A stretch of 48,804 nt of DNA from Wenzhouxiangella sp. (GTDB lineage: Bacteria; Pseudomonadota; Gammaproteobacteria; Xanthomonadales; Wenzhouxiangellaceae): positions 1 to 48,804 of the forward strand of contig REEW01000067.1 in assembly GCA_007694885.1 (NCBI GenBank). Direction: 5' to 3'. How positions within the stretch are numbered: the first letter of the stretch is position 1; each line of letters begins with the position of its first letter. This document shows, one piece after another, positions 34,943 through 44,529 of this stretch. The notes under the pieces were generated by a model. That model saw nothing but the letters and a program-made list of their open reading frames with translations, made no database searches and was not told where the DNA came from. The translations under genes and the position numbers were made by a program.

Positions 34943-36712
34943 ATGGCAAAAGAGCACAGAATCACCCAGGCCGAAGTGGCCGAACTGGCCACCGAAATCA
35001 CCCGCATCTCGCGCCTGTCGGGTGAACTCATGATCCGGCTTTCACGGCGCTGGGAATTGCCGACCATCGACCCGCTCAACCTGCGTCGGCCCGCGTTGCA
35101 GGCCACCTGGAGCACTGTCCGCCATCCCACCCGCATTCTCGGGGCGCAATGGGCGCTGACGCGCCGCTACCTCTCGCTGCTGAAATACCTGGGATTCCGC
35201 GCCGTCGGCCGCCAGACCGAGCCGGCTGCAGAGCCCCCCCGGGGCGACCGCCGTTTCCGGTCGGAGAAATGGGACGAAAAGCTGATCTTCGATCTGCTCA
35301 AGCAGGCCTACCTGCTGACCGCCGACTGGATGCTCGACAACGCGGCCAAGGTACAGGGCGTGAGCGCCGACGACCGTCAGCGCATCCATTTCTACACCCG
35401 CCAGTTTGCCGAAGCCCTGTCGCCGAGCAACTTCGTTCTGACCAACCCGGAGGTGCTCGAGACCACGCGCAAGGAAAAGGGCCTGAACCTGCTCCGAGGG
35501 TTCCGCCGACTGCTTGAAGACATGCAGCGCGGCGACGGCCAGCTGCTGATCTCCATGACCGACTACGACGCGTTCGAAGTTGGCAAGAACATCGCCACCA
35601 CGCCCGGCTCGGTGGTTTACCAGAATGAGATGATGCAGCTGATTCAGTATGCGCCGACCACCAAGACGGCCTACACCAAACCGCTGCTGATCATCCCGCC
35701 CTGGATCAACAAGTTCTACATCCTCGACCTGCAGCCCAAGAACTCGTTCATCAAGTACGCGGTCGACCGGGGCTACACCGTTTTCGTCATCTCCTGGGTC
35801 AACCCGGACGAAAAACTGCGCTACAAGCGCTTCGAGGACTACGCCCACGACGGCATTTTCGAAGCCCTCGATGCCATCGAAAAGGCAACCGGTCAGCGCG
35901 AGGTCAACACCATCGGCTACTGCATCGGCGGCACCCTGCTGGCGGCTACGCTTGCGCTGATGAAAGCGCGCGGCGACGACCGCATCCAATCGGCTACCTT
36001 CTTTACTACCCAGACCGATTTTTCCGAGGCCGGCGAACTCAAGGTCTTCATCGACGACAAGCAGCTCAAGTTCCTGGAAAAGAAAATCAAGGCCAAGGGC
36101 TACCTGGACGGCGAGAGCATGGCCATGACGTTCAACATGCTGCGCGCCAGCGATCTGATCTGGACCTTCGTGGTCAACAATTACCTGCTGGGCAAGAAAC
36201 CGGCCAGCTTCGATTTACTGTACTGGAACTCCGACTACACCCGCCTGCCGGAGACCATGCACCTGTATTACCTGCGCAAGATGTACCTGGAAAACCGCCT
36301 GGTCGAGCGCGGCGGGATCACCATGGACGGTGTCCCGATCGACCTGCGCACCATTGATCTGCCGGTTTACATCCAGTCCAGCCGCGAAGACCACATCGCG
36401 CCGTATCCGTCTGTTTACAAGACCACCCAGCTGGTCAGCGGAGATACCACCTTCATGCTCGCCGGCTCCGGCCACATCGCCGGCGTGATCAACCCGCCGG
36501 CGGCCAACAAGTACGGCTACTGGACCAACGACGCGCTGCCGCCCGATCCGGAAGACTGGATCGCGGGTGCCGAGCAGCACCAGGGCTCGTGGTGGCCACA
36601 CTGGGACAACTGGCTGAAGGCCAGGTCCGGCAAGCGGATCCCGGCCCGCCAGCCTGGCGACGGCGACCTGCCGGTGATCGAGGCAGCGCCCGGCAGCTAC
36701 GTCAAGGCCTGA
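34943..36712 (+). CDS. phaC: Class I poly(3-hydroxyalkanoate) synthase
   Basis: This 589-residue enzyme polymerises (R)-3-hydroxyacyl-CoA into storage polyester. The lipase-like box GYCIGG holds the catalytic Cys327; Asp483 (SREDHIAPY) and His511 (GSGHIAGV) complete the triad. Length and single-subunit form fit class I, which prefers short-chain monomers. An AGGACA Shine-Dalgarno sequence precedes the ATG. The gap from the SDR gene holds a small GCCCGG/CCGGGC hairpin. No phaA is present in the window. Confidence 0.96.
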   Translation: MAKEHRITQAEVAELATEITRISRLSGELMIRLSRRWELPTIDPLNLRRPALQATWSTVRHPTRILGAQWALTRRYLSLLKYLGFRAVGRQTEPAAEPPRGDRRFRSEKWDEKLIFDLLKQAYLLTADWMLDNAAKVQGVSADDRQRIHFYTRQFAEALSPSNFVLTNPEVLETTRKEKGLNLLRGFRRLLEDMQRGDGQLLISMTDYDAFEVGKNIATTPGSVVYQNEMMQLIQYAPTTKTAYTKPLLIIPPWINKFYILDLQPKNSFIKYAVDRGYTVFVISWVNPDEKLRYKRFEDYAHDGIFEALDAIEKATGQREVNTIGYCIGGTLLAATLALMKARGDDRIQSATFFTTQTDFSEAGELKVFIDDKQLKFLEKKIKAKGYLDGESMAMTFNMLRASDLIWTFVVNNYLLGKKPASFDLLYWNSDYTRLPETMHLYYLRKMYLENRLVERGGITMDGVPIDLRTIDLPVYIQSSREDHIAPYPSVYKTTQLVSGDTTFMLAGSGHIAGVINPPAANKYGYWTNDALPPDPEDWIAGAEQHQGSWWPHWDNWLKARSGKRIPARQPGDGDLPVIEAAPGSYVKA

Positions 36713-37014
36713 TCGGACCCAGCAGCATCAGTCGTTACGCCAGGTGCTGCTGAAACGCGTCGAGCTCGCCGGCGCGAGCTCGTCCCAGGCCCATTTCGAC
36801 CTCGAGCCGGCTTCCCGGCCCATCTTCATCCCCTTCGCTCCCGGCTGCTGCTGGATTTCGGCGGTCAGGGCGCTTATACTTTTGGAGATGACAACGCTGT
36901 CTATCACTCTGGCAGGCGAGTTGTCGACCGGAACACGATCAGCATAAAGCGCCCACTCTTTGGAACAATCGGGCCAAATAATGTATAGAAAATTGACGGG
37001 GAAATAGTCTGGTG
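36713..37014. other. Intergenic region after phaC, with a promoter for the next gene
   Basis: No convincing gene lies here. Two CGAGCTCG octamers (36761-36768 and 36775-36782), each palindromic and six bases apart, can form a hairpin that may end the phaC transcript. TATACT (36875-36880) has no good -35. TTGGAA (36960-36965) and TATAGA (36984-36989), with an 18-base spacer, form a plausible promoter for the large gene at 37015, in a locally AT-rich patch. Confidence 0.5.
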
Positions 37015-40000
37015 ATGAAAAAGGAACGCGCCACGCGGGACAGCGATTCGGTGGCCGGGGAGTTTGTCACGCTGTTCGGAGAAGCCTTCTACGTGATCCG
37101 GGAATACGATCGGTTGCCGCCGTTCCTGATGTCGGTGGTGAGCGGATCCGATCACTGGATGTTTCTTTCCACAACCGGAGGAGTCACCGCCGGTAGAAAG
37201 AACGCGGATAGCGCGCTGTTTCCTTACTTCACCGAGGACAAGGTCGCGGACAACGCCGAAAATACCGGCGCAAAGACGATTCTGCGGGGAGCGAGCCAGG
37301 GCAAGCCCTGGTCGTGGGAGCCGTTTTCCATTCGCGACGATGGCCGCTATGCGGTGACGCGAAATTTGTACAAGAACGTGGCCGGTACCCGGGTTTACTT
37401 CGAAGAGATCAACCATGATCTGATGCTTTCTTTTCGTTACGGCTGGATGAGCGGTGACGCATTCGGGATCGTCAAGCACTCTCAGGTCATCAACCTTCAA
37501 GGCGGTGAGCGGGATCTGACCATCCTCGATGGCATTCAGAACATTTTGCCTTATGGTGTGGCCAGCGATACGCAGAACGCCGTCAGTTGTCTTGTGGATG
37601 GCTACAAGAAAAACGAACGCGAGCCCGATTCCCCGCTGGCGATTTACCGCCTCAGTTCCCTGGTCAGCGACAGTGCCAAACCGAGTGAGGCGCTTCGCTG
37701 CACCACCGTGTGGACCACGCAGCGCGACTACGCGGAGATCCTTCTCTGCTCGGAGCAGCTCAACGCCTTTCGGCGCGGCGACGAGATAGCAAGCGAGACC
37801 GATGTTCGGGCAAAACGTGGCGCATATTTCCTGCGAACCGATAAACGCGTAAGCGACTCGGCCGACTGGTACATTGTCGCGGAACTGAACCAGGACCACG
37901 AGGCAGTGTTCACCCTGCACGACGAGATCGGGAATTCAGCGGGTCTGGAAACGGCCATTCGAGACGATATTGAACGGGGTACGCGAAATCTCGAGCGTAT
38001 CGTGGGGGCTGCGGATGGTCGGCAGTGTACGCGGTCGGCGATGGTGTCGGCGCATCACTTTGCCAATGTGTTGTTCAACGTCATGCGCGGCGGGACCTAC
38101 GCGAACGGCACGCAGCTTCAGGCGGCTGACTTTCATGCATTTTGCAGCGAGCGCAATAGGCCTGTCGCCGAACGCCACGCGTCTGCCTTGTCCGGCCTTC
38201 CCGAAACCATGTCGTATCCGGAGCTCAAGGCGTGGGTGCTTGAACACGATGACCGTGATCTCACGCGCCTGTTCTACGAGTATTTGCCGCTGTTTTTCAG
38301 CCGCAGGCATGGCGATCCGAGTCGACCATGGAATCGCTTCTCCATCGATGTCTACGACGAACACGGTCGTGGCAAGCTCAACTACGAGGGAAACTGGCGC
38401 GATATTTTTCAGAACTGGGAGGCACTGTCGCTGTCCTATCCCGCCTACCTGCCCAACATCGTTGTGAAGTTTCTCAACGCAACGACTGCCGACGGTTACA
38501 ACCCCTACCGGATCACGCGGGCGGGTATCGACTGGGAGGTGCCCGAACTGGACAACCCCTGGTCAAACATCGGTTATTGGAGCGATCATCAGATTGTTTA
38601 CCTGCTTCGTCTTCTCGAGTGGCTGAAGCGCTTTGACCCGAAAGAGCTTGCCGGGTTGATGGACGGGGCGTTCTTTACCCATGCAGATGTTCCATATCGG
38701 ATCAAGCCGTACCGTCAGATTCTCGTCGATAGCCGTGACACCATCGATTTTGATCTGGAACGGCATACCCGAGCCGAGGAGCGGCTGAGCAGGACGGGAG
38801 CCGATGGACGCCTTGTGGCTGACCGGTCGGGCGAACTGGTCTATGTTTCCATGGCCGAGAAGCTGCTCGTTCTGCTCTCGGCAAAGCTCGTGAATTTTGT
38901 GCCCGAAGGCGGCATCTGGATGAATACCCAGCGCCCCGAGTGGAACGACGCGAACAATGCGCTGGCCGGGCCCGGGCTCTCGATCGTCACCCTTGGGCAT
39001 CTGAGGCGCTACATCCGATTCCTGCAGATATTGCTGGCCGAAAAAGCGTGCGCTTCATATTCAGTGTCCAGTGAACTTGCCGCGCTCGTATTGGACCTTT
39101 CCAGGACGCTGGCCGAATACGATCCCGCTTCCGGTTTCGATCCGCATCGGCGCCGGGCAATGATGGACGAGCTGGGTGTGGCCGGTGAAGCGTACCGCGA
39201 ATCCGTCTACGCAGGCTTGAGCGGGGGTGCGACAGAGTTGAGCGCAGATGCCATACAGACGTTTCTCGGGAACGCCCTTGTCCAGGTTGATGCAACGCTG
39301 GCAGCAAGCAAACGCGCCGATGGTCTGTACCACTCGTATAACTTGCTGGTGCAGCAACGCGATGGGGGGATCGGTGTTCGCCACCTGTATGAAATGCTCG
39401 AAGGCCAGGTGTCAATCATTTCCTCCGGGGTGTTGGGGGCGCAGGAGGTGAACGAACTGCTTGAGAGCCTCTATGCAAGTGCCATGTACCGGCCGGACCA
39501 GGATTCTTTCATGCTTTATCCCGACAGGCGTCTGGAACGCTTTGTCGAAAAGAACACTTTCAGGCCAGACGATGTTGCCGATTCAGGACTGGTCACTGAA
39601 ATGCTTCGCAACAAAGACACGCGCGTGGTTTACCCGGATCGTCGCGGTGGATTGCATTTCAACGGCAGCCTGGTGAACGCTGAAGCACTTGCAGGCCGGC
39701 TTGATGAAGTCGAGCAAGACCCCAGGTACGGTGATCTGGTGAGGATTGATCGCGACCGACTGCTTGAACTCTACGAAAAGGTTTTCGATCATACGGCGTT
39801 TACCGGGAGATCCGGAACGTTTTTTGCCTACGAGGGGCTCGGAAGTATTTACTGGCATCAGGTCGCGAAGTTGCTTCTGGCGGTACAGGATCATTACTTC
39901 GAAACCATCGAGAGCGAACACGATGCCGACGTGCGCGAGTCGCTGCGCGCAATCTACTACCGCATTCGTCACGGCCTCGGCGGCTCCTGCAAGAGCCCTG

Positions 40001-40464
40001 GGCGATACGGTGCATTCCCGATGGATCCCTATTCACATACGCCGAAAGGCAAAGGTGCGCAGCAGCCGGGCATGACCGGGCAGGTCAAGGAAGAAGTGAT
40101 CACTCGTTTCGGCGAATTCGGCATCACCATCGTCGATGGGGAGATCGTGATCTCTCCGTCTTTGCTGAAGCGCGACGAGTTCCTTGATCGGGAAGACAGC
40201 TTTGCGCCCCTGGATGAATGCGGTAAAGCGCGTCCGCTTGCCCTGGGCGCGGGAATGCTGGCCTTCACGTATTGCGGCGTTCCGTTTGTGTTTTCGCTCG
40301 CAGAAGAACCGAACATCGTGGTTCACTTTGCCGACGATGCCCGCGAAGAACTCCCATCCAACCGGATTCCCGCCTGGATCAGCCGCCATCTGTTTGCCAG
40401 GGACGGATGCGTCTCGCTGGTCAAGGTATCTGTCGATCCCGGGGAGCTGTACAACGAGTCGTGA
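37015..40464 (+). CDS. Large uncharacterised glycoside hydrolase/phosphorylase-like protein
   Basis: This 1149-residue cytoplasmic protein has no signal or membrane segment. I read its N-terminal part (SDHWMFLSTTGG, then TAGRKNADSALFPYF) as a beta-sandwich resembling the start of GH94-type phosphorylases. The middle (NPYRITRAGIDWEVPELDNP, then GYWSDHQIVYLLRLLEWL) looks like an (alpha/alpha)6-barrel. A late conserved-looking stretch reads GKGAQQPGMTGQVKEEV. I recall similar unnamed proteins in Bacteroidetes and other phyla; no substrate is known and no catalytic residue can be assigned securely. GTG-ATG at 37012/37015 gives two adjacent starts. By eye its codon use is more A/T-rich than its neighbours. 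It has no sugar-metabolism neighbours and stands alone beside a MazEF pair, which suggests acquisition by transfer. Confidence 0.72.
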   Translation: MKKERATRDSDSVAGEFVTLFGEAFYVIREYDRLPPFLMSVVSGSDHWMFLSTTGGVTAGRKNADSALFPYFTEDKVADNAENTGAKTILRGASQGKPWSWEPFSIRDDGRYAVTRNLYKNVAGTRVYFEEINHDLMLSFRYGWMSGDAFGIVKHSQVINLQGGERDLTILDGIQNILPYGVASDTQNAVSCLVDGYKKNEREPDSPLAIYRLSSLVSDSAKPSEALRCTTVWTTQRDYAEILLCSEQLNAFRRGDEIASETDVRAKRGAYFLRTDKRVSDSADWYIVAELNQDHEAVFTLHDEIGNSAGLETAIRDDIERGTRNLERIVGAADGRQCTRSAMVSAHHFANVLFNVMRGGTYANGTQLQAADFHAFCSERNRPVAERHASALSGLPETMSYPELKAWVLEHDDRDLTRLFYEYLPLFFSRRHGDPSRPWNRFSIDVYDEHGRGKLNYEGNWRDIFQNWEALSLSYPAYLPNIVVKFLNATTADGYNPYRITRAGIDWEVPELDNPWSNIGYWSDHQIVYLLRLLEWLKRFDPKELAGLMDGAFFTHADVPYRIKPYRQILVDSRDTIDFDLERHTRAEERLSRTGADGRLVADRSGELVYVSMAEKLLVLLSAKLVNFVPEGGIWMNTQRPEWNDANNALAGPGLSIVTLGHLRRYIRFLQILLAEKACASYSVSSELAALVLDLSRTLAEYDPASGFDPHRRRAMMDELGVAGEAYRESVYAGLSGGATELSADAIQTFLGNALVQVDATLAASKRADGLYHSYNLLVQQRDGGIGVRHLYEMLEGQVSIISSGVLGAQEVNELLESLYASAMYRPDQDSFMLYPDRRLERFVEKNTFRPDDVADSGLVTEMLRNKDTRVVYPDRRGGLHFNGSLVNAEALAGRLDEVEQDPRYGDLVRIDRDRLLELYEKVFDHTAFTGRSGTFFAYEGLGSIYWHQVAKLLLAVQDHYFETIESEHDADVRESLRAIYYRIRHGLGGSCKSPGRYGAFPMDPYSHTPKGKGAQQPGMTGQVKEEVITRFGEFGITIVDGEIVISPSLLKRDEFLDREDSFAPLDECGKARPLALGAGMLAFTYCGVPFVFSLAEEPNIVVHFADDAREELPSNRIPAWISRHLFARDGCVSLVKVSVDPGELYNES

Positions 40465-40531
40465 GCGCGTCGGTCAGAGGGCGCATGATGGGCTGAAAAC
40501 CAGGTATTGGCATCGGCCTTCTCGCAAAACC

Positions 40532-40861
40532 CTACTCGGCAAACATCTCTTGCAGCGTTCCAAGCGTTGATGACAGGGTAGTGGGAGAAATTCGACCCAG
40601 CCGCTGGAGCAATCGACCGGCGTCGACTGCGCGGATTTGGTCCAGAACGATATGGCCCTGTCGTTTCTGAAAGCGGCATGGAATCCGGAAGGGATAGCGG
40701 TGCCCGCCCCTCGTGAGTGGGGCGATCAGCAGTGTCGTCAGATGTTGATTGAGTTCGTCTGGCGAGACGACGACGCAGGGTCTGGTTTTGCGGATCTCTT
40801 GACCGCGGGTCGGGTTGAGTTCCACCAGGTAGACGTCTCCACGTCTTGGCCCCTGGGTCAC
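40532..40861 (-). CDS. mazF: MazF/PemK-family endoribonuclease toxin
   Basis: This protein of about 109 residues carries RRGDVYLVELNPTRGQEI and KTRPCVVVSPDE, the MazF/PemK core, then TLLIAPLTR and DQIRAVD. MazF toxins cut mRNA at short sequences. I favour the GTG at 40861, which overlaps the antitoxin stop as GTGA; a GTG at 40870 would add three residues. The antitoxin gene is immediately upstream, and the toxin gene ends 67 bases from the convergent glycosidase-like gene. Confidence 0.92.
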   Translation of the reverse strand: MTQGPRRGDVYLVELNPTRGQEIRKTRPCVVVSPDELNQHLTTLLIAPLTRGGHRYPFRIPCRFQKRQGHIVLDQIRAVDAGRLLQRLGRISPTTLSSTLGTLQEMFAE

Positions 40862-41109
40862 CAGTCCCACTCGCTTTCATCGAAAAGCGTCGGCGGGGTC
40901 TCATCCAGCGATGGGCCCTCTTCGCGCTGCCTGAGTTCTCGGGCAGCTTCGGCCCAGCCAGCCCGAGGCTTGCGGTGATTCTCGATGATCACTTGTCCAT
41001 CTTCGACCCGAAGTTCAACTTGATCGCCGAGGCCCGCCTGCTCAATCAGGGGTTTGGGGATTCGGATGCCGCGGGAGTTTCCAATCTGTACCAGTTGGGT
41101 TTTCATCAT
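40858..41109 (-). CDS. mazE: MazE-like AbrB-fold antitoxin
   Basis: This 83-residue protein has an N-terminal AbrB/MazE swapped-hairpin DNA-binding domain (KTQLVQIGNSRGIRIPKPLIEQAG) and an acidic, tryptophan-ended C-terminus (DESEWDW) of the kind that blocks the MazF active site. It begins ATG-ATG (41109 and 41106). A well-formed promoter lies just upstream, which the antitoxin probably represses with its partner. Confidence 0.92.
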   Translation of the reverse strand: MMKTQLVQIGNSRGIRIPKPLIEQAGLGDQVELRVEDGQVIIENHRKPRAGWAEAARELRQREEGPSLDETPPTLFDESEWDW

Positions 41110-41134
41110 TGGGTTCCAGGCTCAAGGTAATTAC

Positions 41135-41163
41135 ATTGTAGATCCCGAAGCTGAAACATGCAA
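41135..41163 (-). promoter_or_regulatory. Promoter of the mazEF pair
   Basis: On the minus strand TTGCAT (41158-41163) and TACAAT (41135-41140) are separated by exactly 17 bases, close to the sigma-70 consensus, and lie 26 bases before the mazE ATG. The rest of the 386-base gap to 41495 holds only the tiny frame at 41361. Confidence 0.75.
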
Positions 41164-41360
41164 TATGCTGCAATTCTTTGAATGAGCTGAAACCATCAGA
41201 CTTCCGCTGGATATCGGCGGCATCAGCGCGGCCCGCTGAAAGGTGATGGATGTGAAGTCAATCTGAGGTCCGATGGGTCCGCTCGGCTGCCGGGATGCGG
41301 CGCTTGCCTTCGATGCGCGTTAAGCTCCCCTGAGCGACAAGGAAATATTCTGGAGACGAA

Positions 41361-41429
41361 ATGAAGCCTGAGAGGCCGAATCTGATCCTCACAGCATTGG
41401 TTTTCCTGCTGCTGGCCGAATGTGAATAA
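41361..41429 (+). pseudogene. 22-codon lipoprotein-signal-like fragment
   Basis: An ATG with GGAG six bases upstream opens a 22-codon frame ending FLLLAEC-E-stop. It looks like the signal peptide of a small lipoprotein cut off at the lipobox cysteine. The glutamate before the cysteine is not allowed in normal lipoboxes. It may be a decayed gene remnant or a chance frame in an otherwise empty gap. Confidence 0.25.
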
Positions 41430-41495
41430 GGACCTGGCGGCGCCAGACCGGTGCCTTGATGTCCGGACATCGAATACTCGGGCCGGGCTGCCCGT

Positions 41496-42548
41496 TCAGC
41501 CTTCGAGCGGGCGCCAGCGCACCTTGCCCCCGGCCCGCAGGGGCACGCCCGGCTCCCCGCCGAAGTCCACCTGATCCGGCACCGCTTCTTCCTCGCGCAC
41601 CAGCGTGATCCGATCCGGGTTCCTCGGCAGTCCGTAAAAGTCCGGCCCGTGGTGGCTGGCGAAGCCCTCGAGTTTGTCCAGCGCGACGGCGTCTTCGAAC
41701 ACTTCCGTATAAAAGGCCATGGCGTTGCGCGCGCTATAAATGCCGGCGCAGCCGCAGTCGGATTCCTTCGCGCCTCTGGGATGCGGAGCCGAGTCGGTGC
41801 CGAGGAAGAATTTCGGGTTGCCGCTGGTGGCGACCTGGACCAGGGCCTGGCGATGCTGCTCGCGCTTGATCAGCGGCAGGCAGTAGTGGTGCGGGCGCAA
41901 GCCCCCCTCGAACATCGCGTTGCGGTTGAGCAGCAGGTGATGGGCGGTGACGGTGGCGGCCAGATTGGCCGGGCCCTCGCGCACGAAATCGGCCGAGTCT
42001 TTCGTGGTGATGTGTTCGAGCACCATGGGCAGTTCGGGGAAGGCGTCGACCAGGCGGCTCAGGTGACGCTCGATGAACACCGCCTCGCGGTCGAAGACGT
42101 CGATGTCGGAGTCGGTGACCTCGCCGTGCATCAACAGGGGCAGACGCACGTCCTGCATGGCCTCCAGCACCGGCCACACGCGGTCGAGCTCGCGCACGCC
42201 GCTGGCGGCGTTGGTGGTCGCGCCGGCGGGGTAGTACTTGACCGCATGGACATGCGGGCAGTCGGCCGCGCGGTGGATGTCGTCCGGCGTGGTCTGCTCG
42301 GTCAGGTACAGGGTCATCAGCGGCTGGAAGTTCATGCCCTCGGGCACCGCGGCCAGAATGCGCTTGCGGTAGGCCAGGGCCAGATCCACGGTGGCGACCG
42401 GGGGCTTGAGGTTGGGCATGATGATGGCGCGGGCGAACTGGCGCGCGGTGTCCGGCACCACGCTGGCCAGCATGGCGCCGTCGCGCACGTGCAGATGCCA
42501 GTCGTCCGGGCGGGTGAGGGTGAGAGTCTGCAAGAGCTGCTGCTCCAA
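41496..42548 (-). CDS. pyrC: Dihydroorotase, class II
   Basis: This 350-residue zinc enzyme cyclises carbamoyl aspartate to dihydroorotate in pyrimidine synthesis. It aligns end to end with E. coli PyrC. Landmarks are the metal-binding DDWHLHVRDG, the carboxylated lysine in HAVKYYPAGATTN, HGEVTD, EHITTKDSADFV and the catalytic Asp in LGTDSAPH, followed by KESDCGCAG. The frame begins at a TTG (42548) with no nearby ATG consistent with the family, so low initiation efficiency is possible. No other pyr genes are nearby. Confidence 0.95.
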   Translation of the reverse strand: MEQQLLQTLTLTRPDDWHLHVRDGAMLASVVPDTARQFARAIIMPNLKPPVATVDLALAYRKRILAAVPEGMNFQPLMTLYLTEQTTPDDIHRAADCPHVHAVKYYPAGATTNAASGVRELDRVWPVLEAMQDVRLPLLMHGEVTDSDIDVFDREAVFIERHLSRLVDAFPELPMVLEHITTKDSADFVREGPANLAATVTAHHLLLNRNAMFEGGLRPHHYCLPLIKREQHRQALVQVATSGNPKFFLGTDSAPHPRGAKESDCGCAGIYSARNAMAFYTEVFEDAVALDKLEGFASHHGPDFYGLPRNPDRITLVREEEAVPDQVDFGGEPGVPLRAGGKVRWRPLEG

Positions 42549-42633
42549 GTTTTCCGATCTGATCAGTCTAGCAGGACGGGCCCGGTGCCCCGGGTCTTGC
42601 CGAAGGAGCTCGAGCCTCTGAATTCGCCCCGTT

Positions 42634-43050
42634 TTACGAGCGAACTACCGCTGGTCTCCTGAAGTAGGACAAGATCCTGTAGACACCGTAGCCGAGGGGG
42701 CAGATCACAAAGTAAGCCGTCTTGAGCAAGGTCTCCGGATCGGCGAGATTCCAATCCCAGCCCGGCAGGAGATATCCCGATGCCACCAGCAGTGACAACA
42801 CGCCGCAGGCCAGAAAACTGGTGAGGAGGGGAGTGAGTGCTTTTTCGGTCCAGCAGACAATGGTCAAGCCGATGAAGCCGACAATGCCGCCAAGCCCCAA
42901 GGCGATAAACATCAGTCCACCGAGTGGCTCGCCGGAAATCAGGCCGCCGATTCCGAAGACTACGCCCGTGGCGGCAAATACCAGCCAAAACAGCGCGGGC
43001 AGCCAGGCCAGCAGGATCGACAGCGCCATCTTCAGGTATCTGCTCTCCAT
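42634..43050 (-). CDS. Small membrane protein of unknown function
   Basis: This 138-residue protein has about four hydrophobic segments and no motif I recognise. The ATG at 43050 follows a GGAG at good distance; a GTG three bases earlier is also possible. It ends 85 bases from the pyrC start and runs in the same direction. The 205-base gap on its other side (43051-43255) contains no clear promoter or gene. Confidence 0.65.
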   Translation of the reverse strand: MESRYLKMALSILLAWLPALFWLVFAATGVVFGIGGLISGEPLGGLMFIALGLGGIVGFIGLTIVCWTEKALTPLLTSFLACGVLSLLVASGYLLPGWDWNLADPETLLKTAYFVICPLGYGVYRILSYFRRPAVVRS

Positions 43051-43255
43051 CACCGACTCCGCATGCGCATGTTGGATGTTTCCCGAGAGAATACCTATTT
43101 TGGGGGATCAGCGCAGCGAGCGATCTTGCCAGCTGAGGCATCGAAGTGATCAATCCCTGATCGGATGGACCAAGCGATCCAAGAGGCCAACAATCCCTTG
43201 GACAATCTGGAGCGGTTAAGCTTGTGAATCTCTGCAATTCCAAGGACTGAAGTTC

Positions 43256-44494
43256 ATGAGCGAAAAGCCGCAATTCGACCTGGTGCTGCTGGGCGCGACC
43301 GGGTTCACCGGCCGCCTGGTGGCCGAATACCTGCTCGAGCGCCACGGTGCCAACGGGGAGTTCAAATGGGCGCTGGCCGGGCGCAGCAAGGACAAGCTTC
43401 AGAGCGTGCGCGGCGAGCTGGGTGAATCCGCCGCCGACCTGCCGCTGCTGATCGCCGATTCCCACGACCGCTCCTCGCTCGACGAACTGGTCGAGCGGAC
43501 CCGCGCCGTGTGCAGTACGGTCGGGCCGTATGCGCTGCACGGATCCGACCTGGTCGCGGCCTGCGCGGCCAGCGGCACCGACTACTGCGACCTGACCGGC
43601 GAGGTGCCGTGGATGCGCCAGATGCTGGACGCGCACGAGGATGCGGCGATCCAGTCCGGTGCCCGGCTGGTGCACTGCTGCGGTTTTGACTCCATCCCCT
43701 CCGATCTGGGCGTGTGGTTCCTGCAGCACCAGGCCCAGCGCCTGTTCGGCAAGCCGATGTCGCGCGTGCGCCTGGGTGTGCAGTCCTTGAAAGGCAAGAT
43801 GAGCGGTGGCACGGCAGCCAGCATGCTCAACATCATCGAGACCAGCCGCAGTGATCCCGAAGTGGCGCGGATCGCGAAGAATCCTTTTGCGCTGTGCCCG
43901 GAAGAATTCCGCAAGGGTCCGCGCCAGCCCTACGTCAAGGGCCCGACCTTTGACGACGACCTGGATGCCTGGCTGGCGCCGTTCGTGATGGCGGCGATCA
44001 ATACCCGCATCGTCCACCGCTCGCACGCCCTCCAGGGCCGACCCTGGGGCGAGGATTTCACTTATGAGGAAGCCATGATGACCGGTCGCGGTTTCAAGGG
44101 TCGGCGGCGGGCGATCACCTGGTCGCTGGCGCTCGGCGGTTTCGCCTTGGGCGCCAGCATCGGCCCCACCCGCAAGCTGATGCAGAAGCGCGTGCTGCCC
44201 AAGCCGGGCGAAGGGCCGAGCCAGGATGAGCGCGAGCGCGGCCTGTTCAAGCTGCTGCTGGTCGGCCGCGATGACGACGGCCACGAAGTCCGCGTCCGCG
44301 TCACCGGCGATCGCGACCCGGGTTATGGTTCAACATCGAAAATGCTCGGCGAGGCCGCTTACACCCTGGCCACCGATGTCGCTGAAGGTTCGCCGCCGGG
44401 CGGCTTCTGGACGCCCTCGACGGCCATGGCCGAGAAGCTGATTCCGCGCCTGGTCGAGCATGCCGGGCTGAGCTTCGAGGTGCTGGAGCAGTAG
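43256..44494 (+). CDS. Saccharopine dehydrogenase-like / trans-acting enoyl reductase family protein
   Basis: This 412-residue protein has an N-terminal NAD(P)-binding Rossmann fold (VLLGATGFTGRLVAEYLLERH, then ALAGRSKDKL). Next come STVGPYALHGSDLVAACAASG and HCCGFDSIPSDLG, the hallmarks of the family that includes mycobacterial trans-acting enoyl reductases. In those bacteria it reduces polyketide or lipid intermediates; elsewhere the substrate is unknown. AAGGA lies upstream of the ATG. No polyketide genes are nearby. Confidence 0.88.
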   Translation: MSEKPQFDLVLLGATGFTGRLVAEYLLERHGANGEFKWALAGRSKDKLQSVRGELGESAADLPLLIADSHDRSSLDELVERTRAVCSTVGPYALHGSDLVAACAASGTDYCDLTGEVPWMRQMLDAHEDAAIQSGARLVHCCGFDSIPSDLGVWFLQHQAQRLFGKPMSRVRLGVQSLKGKMSGGTAASMLNIIETSRSDPEVARIAKNPFALCPEEFRKGPRQPYVKGPTFDDDLDAWLAPFVMAAINTRIVHRSHALQGRPWGEDFTYEEAMMTGRGFKGRRRAITWSLALGGFALGASIGPTRKLMQKRVLPKPGEGPSQDERERGLFKLLLVGRDDDGHEVRVRVTGDRDPGYGSTSKMLGEAAYTLATDVAEGSPPGGFWTPSTAMAEKLIPRLVEHAGLSFEVLEQ

Positions 44495-44529
44495 GGTGCC
44501 CGTGCGGAGTGATGCGCCAGCTTGCTGGG

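Noticed and set aside
36744-36947. A 67-codon plus-strand frame after phaC
   Set aside because: It has no ribosome site, a composition unlike a protein and an internal hairpin, so it is probably chance.
43165-43227. A 20-codon frame reading MDQAIQEANNPLDNLERLSL
   Set aside because: It looks protein-like but has no ribosome site or extension and no family I recognise, and is too short to support.
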